A stretch of DNA of 64,000 nucleotides from assembly GCA_016711225.1 (NCBI GenBank), contig JADJTK010000052.1, positions 496,001-560,000 of the forward strand. The letters run 5' to 3'. Positions 46,187-55,100 of this stretch are shown here, one piece after another (position 1 is the first letter of the stretch; each line of letters opens with the position of its first letter). The notes below the pieces were generated by a model. It was not told where the DNA came from and did no database searches. It was given only the letters and a program-made list of their open reading frames with translations. The DNA is from Opitutaceae bacterium (GTDB lineage Bacteria > Verrucomicrobiota > Verrucomicrobiia > Opitutales > Opitutaceae). Both the position numbers and the translations under genes were made by a program.

Positions 46187-46813
46187 CTAGCTTGTGATGG
46201 GGACGCCGGCGGCGGCGTCCTCGGCCATGAGCACGAGCAGATACCAGCCGAGGATCACCAGGTAGCCGATCTCTTGATGCGCGGAGGCCTTGAGTTCGAC
46301 GGTGACGATGCCGCCGACCTTGGCCGCGGCGGTGTCAGGCCGGATGGTGACCAGGCGGTCGCCTTCGCTGTCGAAGAAGGCCCAGGCGTTCTGCCAAAAA
46401 TTGACGCAGCGCCATTGGTAGCGTTGCTCGGCCATGGCCTCCAGATAGCCGGCGCCGGTGTTGCCCGGGCGGAAGACGGCGAAGTCGTAGTCGGAGTTAG
46501 GCAGGCGGATGGTGACGCGGGGATTGAGGAAGCCGGCGGCCTTGAAGGACCAGGTGCCGTCGGGCGAGCGGGCGACGGCGGCGGATCCCACGTTCTTGCG
46601 CCAGCGCAGCGTGGCGACGATCTCGTCGCCCACGACCAGTTCGTATTCTTGGCGCAGCTGGCTGGGCTGCCGCCAGAGGGCGTTACGGCCGGCGAGATCG
46701 CGGATGGATTTGGTGACGTTCACAGCGGGGCGGACGGAAGGTTCGGCGACAGGGGGCCGAGGGGGGAGGCCCAAGCGAAGGGGCGGGGAGTAGGGACGGG
46801 GATCGTCGGGCAT
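46187..46813 (-). CDS. Conserved-looking protein of unknown function with a C-terminal membrane segment
   Basis: 208 residues. After a Pro-rich start there is a beta-rich region (YELVVGDEIVATLRWRKNVGS, WSFKAAGFLNPRVTIR, FRPGNTGAGYLE) that loosely resembles tubby/LURP-like barrels. Near the C-terminus comes one hydrophobic segment (IGYLVILGWYLLVLMA). I do not recognise the family and no catalytic residue stands out. It ends at a good terminator and stands alone. Confidence 0.65.
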   Translation of the reverse strand: MPDDPRPYSPPLRLGLPPRPPVAEPSVRPAVNVTKSIRDLAGRNALWRQPSQLRQEYELVVGDEIVATLRWRKNVGSAAVARSPDGTWSFKAAGFLNPRVTIRLPNSDYDFAVFRPGNTGAGYLEAMAEQRYQWRCVNFWQNAWAFFDSEGDRLVTIRPDTAAAKVGGIVTVELKASAHQEIGYLVILGWYLLVLMAEDAAAGVPITS

Positions 46814-46952
46814 TGCAGGGGGGAGGCTGGCAGGCTCAACCAGCTAACGCCGTAGGGGCGGAAACGAAACGCTCCTTTTTGTTAAAAACCTGTACCGGCT
46901 CGGTTTGACGGGAATTTGACAACGGACGAGGGGCGCTCGTGGCTCCGAGGTT

Positions 46953-47645
46953 TTAATACCCGGCACCCGTCGCGGCGGCGCCGCCCCGCCACTCGGCCAG
47001 GATCGCCCCTGCGTTGGAGGTGCCCAGCCGGGTGGCCCCAGCGGCGAGGAGGGCGAGGGCGTCGGCCAGAGTGCGGATGCCGCCGCTGGCCTTGAGTGCG
47101 ATGGGGCCGGTGCGGGCCGCAGCCCAGGCGCGCAGGTCCTCGGCCCGGGCCCCGGCGGAGCCGAAACCGGTGGAGGTCTTGATGAAATCGGCCTTGGCGG
47201 CCTCGCAGAGGTGCAGGGCGGCGAGCTGCTGGGGCGCGTTGAGATAGCAGGTCTCCACGATGATCTTCACCAGCAGGCCTAGGGAGTGGGCCTCGGCGGT
47301 GAGGGTGGCGATCTCTTCGCCGGCCTCGGCGGGACGGCCGGCGCGCAGCGCCGGGTAGTTCATCACGATATCGACTTCATGAGCCCCGGCGCAACGCGCG
47401 GCGGTGATCTCCGCGCGCTTGGCGGCGGTGGAAAAACGGCCGCTGGGGAAGCCGATCACCGTGCCGATGCGCAGGCCGGTGCCGGCCAACTCGCGCGCGG
47501 CGAAGGCGACATTGGCCGGGTAGAGCATCACGCAGGCGAAGTGGTGGGTGGCGGCCTCGGCGCAGAGTGCGGCGAGCTCGGGCTCGGTGGCATCGAGGCG
47601 CAGGTTGGTGGAGTCGAAGGTGGCGGCGAGTTCGGCGGCGGTCAT
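46953..47645 (-). CDS. deoC: Deoxyribose-phosphate aldolase
   Basis: 230 residues from ATG 47645 (MTAAELAATFDSTNL); the upstream open frame is Pro-rich and rejected. The Schiff-base Lys156 lies in KADFIKTSTGF and the second active-site Lys185 in IALKASGGIRT. EVDIVMNYPAL and IGFPSGR complete the family pattern. It cleaves 2-deoxyribose 5-phosphate to glyceraldehyde 3-phosphate and acetaldehyde in nucleoside breakdown. This would suit the nucleoside permease at the left edge, though they are far apart. Confidence 0.95.
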   Translation of the reverse strand: MTAAELAATFDSTNLRLDATEPELAALCAEAATHHFACVMLYPANVAFAARELAGTGLRIGTVIGFPSGRFSTAAKRAEITAARCAGAHEVDIVMNYPALRAGRPAEAGEEIATLTAEAHSLGLLVKIIVETCYLNAPQQLAALHLCEAAKADFIKTSTGFGSAGARAEDLRAWAAARTGPIALKASGGIRTLADALALLAAGATRLGTSNAGAILAEWRGGAAATGAGY

Positions 47646-47868
47646 GGCGGGATGGGTGGGGCGCCTCGGCCCGGCGGAGGGCCGGGCGCAGCAGGCCGCC
47701 GTCGACCGATGAGTGGCCGGGCGAAGGGCGGGAGGTGCAAGGCCGACGCTGGCGAAAGGCGCGCGGCACGGGAAGGCGATTCGCGCCGGGCGTCCGCCAC
47801 TCATCCCGGCCGGCAACCGTCCGAATAAAACATGGCGCCTCCGCCGCCTCCGCCGCTACGTTGCGGCG

Positions 47869-49029
47869 ATGCCCGAACCGGAGCCCTCCGTCCCCGAGTT
47901 GCCGCTGCCCCGGCATACGCGTCTGTATGTGGCGTGCCAGACGGCCGGCTGGGGCCTGTGGACGCTGGTCTACATCGGGTTGGTGCTCGCCCAGGGCGAG
48001 GTGACGATCAACGGCGAAGTGCTGCACCGCCAACCGCTGGCCAAGGACATCGCGATGATCGTGGCCCTCAACAGCATCGGGTTGTTGCTCACCCATGGCT
48101 ACCGCGCCTTCCTGCGCCGGCGCGGCTGGGTGCGGCTGCCCTGGCTGGCGCTGCTGCCACGTATCCTCGCGGCGGTGCTGGTGTTGGCGGGCTTGTGGAC
48201 GGCGCTGGGCTGGCCCCTGCAGCACCTGCTCGGCGAGCAGATCGAGCAGACCGTGCAGGTCAACCCGGCCACGGTCGCCATCTACAGCATCTTCAACGGC
48301 GCGGTATTCATGTTCGTGTGGTCGGCGCTCTATTTCGGCTACCACATCTTCGAGCGGTATCGCCGCTCGGAGGTCGAGCGATGGCAGCTGCAGAGCACGG
48401 TGAAGGAGGCCGAGCTGCGCGCCCTCAAATCGCAGATCAACCCGCATTTCATCTTCAACTCGCTCAACTCGCTGCGTGCGCTCATCGACGAGAATCCGGC
48501 GCGGGCCCGCGCGGCGGTCACCCAGCTGGCGAACCTGCTGCGGTATTCGCTGAAGGCCGGCCAGCTGGAGACCGTGCCGCTGGAGGACGAGCTGCGCGTG
48601 GTCGACGACTATCTGGCGCTCGAGCAGGTCCGCCATGAGGACCGGCTGCGCGTGCGGCTCACCGTCTCGGCCGCGGCCGCCGCCGCCGCGGTGCCGCCGA
48701 TGCTGGTGCAGACGCTGGTGGAGAACGCGGTGAAGTTCGGCATCGCGCCCCGGCGCGAAGGCGGCGAGATCGTGTTGGAGGCGGACTGCGTCGGCGGGGA
48801 GCTGCGCCTGCTGGTGCGCAATCCCGGTACGCTGGGCAACCGTAGCGGCTCCACCGGGCTGGGCCTGCGCAACGCCGCCCAGCGCCTGCGGCTGCTCTAC
48901 GGGGTGCGTGGGCGGTTGGAACTGCGCGAGGAGACCTCCGGGGTGGTGGTGGCCGAGCTGCGCCTGCCAGCCACCGCCCCGCCCGCCGCCGCCTCGGCCG
49001 CGGTCGGTCCCAAGGAATCTGCATCATGA
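47869..49029 (+). CDS. LytS/YehU-type membrane sensor histidine kinase
   Basis: 386 residues from ATG 47869. Four hydrophobic segments in the first 170 residues form the sensor region. The His_kinase domain has His193 in KSQINPHFIFNSLNSL and the kinase C-domain with VQTLVENAVKFGI and GSTGLGLRNAAQRL. These kinases pair with LytTR regulators. Its stop overlaps the start of the next gene (ATGA), so the pair is translationally coupled. The ligand is unknown. Confidence 0.92.
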   Translation: MPEPEPSVPELPLPRHTRLYVACQTAGWGLWTLVYIGLVLAQGEVTINGEVLHRQPLAKDIAMIVALNSIGLLLTHGYRAFLRRRGWVRLPWLALLPRILAAVLVLAGLWTALGWPLQHLLGEQIEQTVQVNPATVAIYSIFNGAVFMFVWSALYFGYHIFERYRRSEVERWQLQSTVKEAELRALKSQINPHFIFNSLNSLRALIDENPARARAAVTQLANLLRYSLKAGQLETVPLEDELRVVDDYLALEQVRHEDRLRVRLTVSAAAAAAAVPPMLVQTLVENAVKFGIAPRREGGEIVLEADCVGGELRLLVRNPGTLGNRSGSTGLGLRNAAQRLRLLYGVRGRLELREETSGVVVAELRLPATAPPAAASAAVGPKESAS

Positions 49030-49760
49030 AAACACTGCTCATCGACGACGAGCGCCTCGCCCGCAATGAACTTCGCCGGCTGCTCGCCGTGCATCCAGAA
49101 ATCGAGATCGTGGGCGAGGCGGCCGACGCCGAGGCGGCGCGCGAAGCCATCGCGCGCCTGCGGCCCGACCTGGTCTTTCTCGACGTGCAGATGCCCGGGG
49201 AGGACGGGTTTGCGCTGCTCGAGTCCCTGGAGGCCCCGTTGCCGCAGGTGATCTTCGCCACCGCCTACGACGAGTTCGCCGTGAAGGCCTTCGAGTTCAA
49301 TGCGCTCGACTACCTGCTTAAGCCCGTAGATCCCGCGCGCCTGGCTGCCGCTCTGGGCAAGCTGGAGGCCGGCGGCGGAGCCGGGGCGGACAGCGGCGCG
49401 GGCGAGCCCGCACGGACCGGCCGGCTGGAGGCGCACGACAAGGTGTTTGTGCGGCAGGGCGACCACTGCTGGTTTGTCGAGGTACGCTCGATCCGTCTGT
49501 TGGAGAGCGAGGGCAACTACACGCGGGTGCATTTCGACTCCGCCCAGCCGCTGCTCTTCCGCTCGCTCAACGCGATGGAGGAGCGGCTCGACGCCAAGAT
49601 GTTCTTCCGGGCGAACCGCCGTCAGGTGATCAACCTGGAGTGGATCGACACGATCGAGCCGTGGTTCAGCGGCGGGCTGTTGGTGCAGATCAAGGGCGGC
49701 CCCAAGGTCGAGCTTTCGCGGCGACAAGCGCAGGAGTTCCGCGAGCAACTCAGCCTGTGA
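49026..49760 (+). CDS. LytTR-type response regulator
   Basis: 244 residues. The receiver domain has the acidic pair in LLIDDERLAR and the phosphoacceptor Asp53 in LVFLDVQMPG, with KPVDPARL at its end. After a Gly/Ala linker, a LytTR DNA-binding domain begins at HDKVFVRQGDHCWFVEV and includes LLESEGNYTRVHF and FFRANRRQVINLEWI. It is coupled to the sensor gene and followed after 131 bp by a NatAB-like ABC exporter, a likely target. Confidence 0.94.
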   Translation: MKTLLIDDERLARNELRRLLAVHPEIEIVGEAADAEAAREAIARLRPDLVFLDVQMPGEDGFALLESLEAPLPQVIFATAYDEFAVKAFEFNALDYLLKPVDPARLAAALGKLEAGGGAGADSGAGEPARTGRLEAHDKVFVRQGDHCWFVEVRSIRLLESEGNYTRVHFDSAQPLLFRSLNAMEERLDAKMFFRANRRQVINLEWIDTIEPWFSGGLLVQIKGGPKVELSRRQAQEFREQLSL

Positions 49761-49891
49761 GGCGGGCGGCGCCGGACTCCGTGCCTGCGGGGCCCCGCCA
49801 TGGCTTCTTGTGTCCTCCATCGCGGCTTTCGCCCCGATCCCGGTCGTTTTCGGTCGCCCCGCCCGCCCGCCCGTCCCACTTTCTCACCACC

Positions 49892-50644
49892 ATGATCGAG
49901 GCCCGCCAACTCACGAAGGTCTTCCGCGACCGCAAACGCGGGGCGATCCGGGCGGTGGATGCGCTGTCGCTGCGCTGCGCCCCGGGTCGCATCTACGGCT
50001 TGCTCGGGGCCAACGGCGCCGGCAAGACCACCGCGTTGCGGCTGCTCGCCACGCTGCTGCAGCCGACTTCCGGCACGGCCGCGGTGGCTGGATACGAGGT
50101 GACGGAGGCCCCGCAGCGGGTGCGCGAGCAGGTCGGTTTCTTGGCCGCGAGCACCGCGCTCTACGGCCGGCTCACCGCGCGGGAGATGGTCTGCTATTTC
50201 GGCCGCCTGCACGGCCTGCCCGAGGCGGAGCTGGCCGGGCGGCTCCAGCGGCTGGCCGACGAGCTGGAGATGCATGCGTTCCTTGATCGGCGCTGCGACG
50301 CTCTCTCCACCGGGATGAAGCAGAAGACTTCGATTGCCCGCACCCTCATCCATGATCCGGCAGTGATGATCTTCGACGAGCCCACGCTGGGGCTCGATGT
50401 GATGGCGGCCCGGGCGATCGTGCAGTTCGTGCGCCGCTGTCGCGACCGCGGCAAGACGGTGATCTATTCCACCCATGTGATGAGCGAGGTGGAGAAACTC
50501 TGCGACACGGTGGGCATTATCCACAACGGCCGGTTGGTGGCCGAGGGCACGCTCGAGGAGTTACGCGGCCGTTTCGGCGAGCGGGATATGGAAGAGATCT
50601 TTGTGAAGGCCGTCGGTGGGGAGGCCGAACACCATGCCGACTGA
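49892..50644 (+). CDS. ABC transporter ATP-binding protein (NatA-like)
   Basis: 250 residues from ATG 49892. Walker A is GANGAGKTT, the signature is LSTGMKQKT (the variant common in NatA-type exporters), and Walker B is VMIFDEPTLGLD with the H-loop STHVMSE. The next gene overlaps it by 11 bp and encodes the membrane subunit. NatAB exports Na+ in Bacillus; related systems export antibiotics or peptides, so the substrate is open. Confidence 0.92.
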   Translation: MIEARQLTKVFRDRKRGAIRAVDALSLRCAPGRIYGLLGANGAGKTTALRLLATLLQPTSGTAAVAGYEVTEAPQRVREQVGFLAASTALYGRLTAREMVCYFGRLHGLPEAELAGRLQRLADELEMHAFLDRRCDALSTGMKQKTSIARTLIHDPAVMIFDEPTLGLDVMAARAIVQFVRRCRDRGKTVIYSTHVMSEVEKLCDTVGIIHNGRLVAEGTLEELRGRFGERDMEEIFVKAVGGEAEHHAD

Positions 50645-51875
50645 ACCGACCCCGCCGCGCACCGGCCGGCTATGGCGCAACACGCTCACCATCTACGCCA
50701 AGGAGCTGCGCGACGCGCTGCGCGACCGGCGCACGCTCATCTCGATGATCGTTGTGCCCACGCTGGTGATGCCGGTCATCATGCTGGTGGCCGGCACGGT
50801 CGCCACCCGGATCGTGCGCAAGGCACAGGCGGAGGCCTCCCCCATTGCCATCCTCGCCGGGGCCGATTCGGCCGCGGTGGTCGCGGAGCTGCGGGCCGAT
50901 TCCCGTTTCCGGGTGGTGGAGACTCCGGACTACCGCGGGGCTATCGCCGACAAGCGCATCCGCGCGGCCGTGGCAATCCCGGCCGGGTTCGAAGGCGCGT
51001 TGGCGCGGGGCGAACCGGCCACGGTGACTCTCTACCACTATGAGTCGGAACTGCGCAGCGGGATGGGGGTGGGCGCGTTGGAGGACTTTTTCCGGCAGTT
51101 GCGCGACCGCACGGTGGAGCGGCGACTGGTGGCGCAGGGCCTGCCGGCGGCGCTGGTGCGCCCCTTCGCGGTGAAGCGCGAAAACGTGGCGCCGCCGGAG
51201 AAGGTGGGCGGCAACCTGGTGGGCGGGTTCATCCCGTACCTGATCATCCTGTTGTGTTTCGCCGGGGCGATGTATCCGGCGATGGACCTGACGGCCGGCG
51301 AGAAGGAACGTGGCACGCTCGAGACGCTGCTGTGCAGCCCGGTGCCGCGCACCGCCATCGTGCTGGGCAAGTTCCTCACGGTGCTCACCGCCTCGCTGAC
51401 GACGATGCTGTGCTCGTTCCTGTCGATGGCGGGCAGCTTTGTGGTGGGCACGCGGATGCTCCTTGGCCCGGGGGGGGCGGCGTTGCCCGGCCACGCGATG
51501 CCGGCGATCGACCCGCTGGGCGTGGCCGGCGTCGTGGCGTTGATCGTGCCGGTGGCGGTGCTGTTTTCGGCGCTGCTGCTGGGGCTTTCGCTGCTGGCCC
51601 GGACGATGAAGGAGGCGCAGAGCTATGTGTCGCCGCTGGTGTTGGTGATCATCCTGCCGGCGATGATGGGCATGCTGCCCGGGGTGGAGCTCGATGCGAA
51701 GCTCGCGCTGGTGCCCATCCTCAACCTGAGCCTTGCCTGCAAGGAGATGCTCTCGGGAGTGTGGCACTGGCATTACATCGCCCTCATCTTCGCTTCGACG
51801 GTGGTGTATGCGGCGGCGGCGCTGGCCGGGGCGGTGGCGTTGTTCCGGCGAGAGGCGGTGCTGTTCCGCACGTAG
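50634..51875 (+). CDS. ABC-2 type permease (NatB-like)
   Basis: 413 residues from ATG 50634, which overlaps the ATPase gene; a GTG at 50616 is also in frame. An N-terminal membrane segment (LISMIVVPTLVMPVIMLVAG) is followed by a periplasmic region of about 150 residues. Five or more segments come next, with the ABC-2 motif AGEKERGTLETLLCSPV. That motif and layout match NatB and other CPBP-less ABC-2 permeases. It forms the exporter with the preceding ATPase. Confidence 0.92.
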   Translation: MPTEPTPPRTGRLWRNTLTIYAKELRDALRDRRTLISMIVVPTLVMPVIMLVAGTVATRIVRKAQAEASPIAILAGADSAAVVAELRADSRFRVVETPDYRGAIADKRIRAAVAIPAGFEGALARGEPATVTLYHYESELRSGMGVGALEDFFRQLRDRTVERRLVAQGLPAALVRPFAVKRENVAPPEKVGGNLVGGFIPYLIILLCFAGAMYPAMDLTAGEKERGTLETLLCSPVPRTAIVLGKFLTVLTASLTTMLCSFLSMAGSFVVGTRMLLGPGGAALPGHAMPAIDPLGVAGVVALIVPVAVLFSALLLGLSLLARTMKEAQSYVSPLVLVIILPAMMGMLPGVELDAKLALVPILNLSLACKEMLSGVWHWHYIALIFASTVVYAAAALAGAVALFRREAVLFRT

Positions 51876-51978
51876 ACGAGGGGGCGCTGCCAAGCCGCCC
51901 CGGTCAGTTTGCGGTGGGCCGGCTGGGGTGTTTGCCGCAGGCCAACCCCCGTCGTTCGACAGTAAAGACCTTGTTAAG

Positions 51979-52063
51979 ATTAGGGCCGAACGGCCCTAAT
52001 GGTTATTTTCACAGCGAAATTTCGGGCGAAATGGCCGATGTGTTGAACCCGCCGATTTCGCCC
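51979..52063. promoter_or_regulatory. AT-rich region with three inverted repeats upstream of the coiled-coil gene
   Basis: ATTAGGGCCG (51979-51988) and CGGCCCTAAT (51991-52000) form a near-contact inverted repeat that may also end the exporter operon. Next, CGAAATTTCG (52015-52024) is a perfect palindrome. GGGCGAAAT (52024-52032) is mirrored by ATTTCGCCC (52055-52063). The cluster lies about 90-170 bp before the TTG start at 52152 and may be the promoter-operator region of that gene. Confidence 0.45.
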
Positions 52064-52151
52064 CAGCCGAGCCGGTGCCCCGGAAAACCCCGCTTGTCTT
52101 GTCCGCGCCTCGCCGTTTACCTCTTCTCCCACACCCACTTTCTTTCCCGCC

Positions 52152-55100
52152 TTGACGAAGAAAATACTGATCGCCCACAGCAACCCGAAGGCGAAGCGCA
52201 CGTTGACTCTGCTGCTCGCTGATGCGGGTTTCGATATTCGCACCGCCGCCAAGGCGAGCGAAGCTGTCGACTTGGCCAAGCACGAGTTGTTCGATCTCGC
52301 CTTGATCGAGCAGGTGCTGCGCGTGGGCGATTCGGACATGCTGGCGGTGATCCGCAGCGAACAGCCGCTGCTGCCCGTGTTTCTTTGCGCCAAGGACTTG
52401 GCTCTGCCGGCGATCATCCAGGCCATCCGTCTGGGGGTGGCCGATGTTTTCAACCAGCCGGAGGATTTTAAGGCGATCGCGGAGCGGGCCTGCAGTCTGC
52501 TGCGCCCGGGCGAGGCTTTTACCGGAGGAGAAGCCTTGGGTGAGATCGACACCCTGCCCGCCGGCGCTCCCGCCGTGGCCGGCAAGGCTGGCGCGAAAGC
52601 CCCACCGGCCGCCGCTGCCGGCGACAGCGGGGTCGTGGCCCAACAGCTCGCGGCCCTCAAACAGGAGCTGGTAAAACTTTCCAAGCAGCAGAGCGAACTG
52701 GCGGTCGAGACCGAGAATCTGCGCGCCGAGCGCGAGGCGCTCCAGAGTGAGGTCGAGACCCTCCAGCAGACCCGCGGCCAGGCGTCGAAACTCGAGGCGG
52801 ACACCGCGACCGCGCGCGCCCAACTGCAGAAGATGCAGGCCGAGGCCAAGGAGGCGCAGAAACAGATCGCCGCCCTGGAGTCCGCGAAGGTCGAGGTGGA
52901 GCAGGAGCGGGCGGTGCTCGCCAAGCAGCAGAGCGACTTCGCGCGCAACCGCGGCAAGCTCGATCAGGATACGGCGGCCGTCCAGCGTGCCAAGAATCTC
53001 GAGACTGAACTCACCGCCGAGAAGGCCGCGCTGGAACAGCGGGCCATCGACGTCGAGGAACGCCTCCACCAGGCCGAGAGCGAACTGGCTACCGCGAAAC
53101 AGGTCGAGGCGCGCCTCGCTTCCGATCGTCAGGAGGTCGCCGCCCTCAAGGCCGCCGCCGAGAAGGCCAACGCCGAGGCCGCCCGGCTCAAATCCGAGCT
53201 GGCCGTCAAGCTCGAGCGCCAGAAGCAACTCGACGCCGTCGCCGACGACCTCGCCAAGCGGGAGCAGGCCCTGACCGAGGAGCGCAGCCAGCTTTCCGAC
53301 CTGCAGGCGCAGGCCGAGCAGGCCCTGGCCGAACGCGCGCAGGTGGAAAAGGCGCGCGCCGAGCTCGCCACCGCCGCCGCCCGGCTCAAGGAGCAGGAGA
53401 CTTCCCTGGCCAGCAATACCAAGGGCTTCGAGGAGAAACGCCGCCAGCTCGCGGCCGAACGCCAGCAAATCGAGGACGAGCGCGTCCAGCTCGACGAGCA
53501 GCGTGAGGGTGTCCATCTCACGGAGAACACGCTGGCCGAGAAGGAAAAGGCGCTGCGGGCCGAGCGCACCGAGCTCGACCTCAAGCTGACGCGCCTCGAG
53601 CGGCTGAAGGCCCGCGAGACCGAGCTCGACCGTCGCGAGAAACAGCTTACCGCCTCCGCGGAGGCAGTGGCCTCCGAGCAGGCCGACCTCGAGAATGCCC
53701 GTCGCGAGGTGGCCGGGTTGCGCGAAGAGCAGGCCCAGGTCCGCGATCACACCGCCAAGCTCGAACGCGACACCGCCGCGCTGGCGGCCAAGCAGAAGGA
53801 TTACGCCCGTTTGCAGGGGCAGCTCGAAGGCGAACGTCAGGGGTTGGCCCGCCAGCAGGACGTACTCAAGATCCAACTCGCCCAGGTGCAGGCTCAGGAG
53901 TCGGAGCAGGCCGACCAGGCCGCCGCGCTCGCCGCCGACCAGGCGGCTGTCGAGCAGCAGACCAAGTTCTTGGAGCAGAGCAAGGCGGCCCTCGCCAAGC
54001 GCGAGACCGAGCTTGTGGCCTCCGTCGCCAAATACGAGACCGACAAGGCGGCCCTGGCCAAGGAGAAGAGCGAACTGGCCGGCGAACGCGAGTTGGTCGA
54101 GGGCGAGATCGCCAAGCTCGAGGAATTGCAGCTGCTCAAACAGCAGCTGGAGAAGGCCTCCGAGGCGTTGTCGCAACGCGAGGACAAGCTCAAGTCCGCC
54201 GAGGATCGGTTGGCGCAGGAGCAGGCCCGGTTCGGCGAGATCAAGAACGCCGACGCCAAGCTCAAGCAGGACAAGTCCGCCCTCGCCATGCGCGAGGCCG
54301 AGCTGACCGACCGCGAAGCCAAGCTCGCCGAGGAGATGGCCCTGGTGGCCCAGGCCAAGCGCAAGCTCGAGGAACTGCAGACCCAGGAGAAGGCGCTCCG
54401 GGAAAACGAGGCCCGCATCGCCGAGGACTCCAAGAAGCTTTCGCAACGTTCCAGTCAGCTGTCCGCTTCCGAGGCCGCCCACGAGGCCGCCGCCGCCCAG
54501 CTCAAGGAAGGCCGTGCCAAGCTCGCGCAGGAGCAGGCCGCCGCCAAGGCCGCCGCCGAGAAGGCCAACACCGAGGCGGCGGAGGTTGCCGCGCGCAAGG
54601 CCAAGCTGGTCGAGCAGCAGAAGGAATTCGAACAGTCCAACGCCAAGCTGGCCGCCGACCGCTCCAAGCTCGCCGCGGAGGCCGCCGAGCTGGAGGCCGC
54701 CAAGGGCGAGCAGCAGCAGTGGGAGTCCGAGCTTGATGCCGAGGCCAAGCGAGTGGCCGCCGAGGCCCAGAAGTATGCGGAGGTCGAACAGGGCCGCCGT
54801 GAGCTCGACCAGGCCCGGGCCCAGCACGAGGCTGAACTGGCCGCGGCCAAGACCGCGCTGGACAAGGAACGCGCCGCCGCCCGCGAGGAGGCCTCGCGTA
54901 TTCAAAGCCAGGGAGCCGATCTCGAGGCCCAGGCCGCCGAGCTCAAGGCCGAGGAGCAACGCCTGGCCGGGCTGCAGGACGAGGCGGCGCGGGTGCGCCA
55001 GGAGGCCGAACAGCTCGTCGCCCAGCAGGTGGCGATCGACGAGCGTACCGCCCGACTGAAGACTTTTGAGGCGTCGGCCCGCAACGAGAAGAGCCGCATC

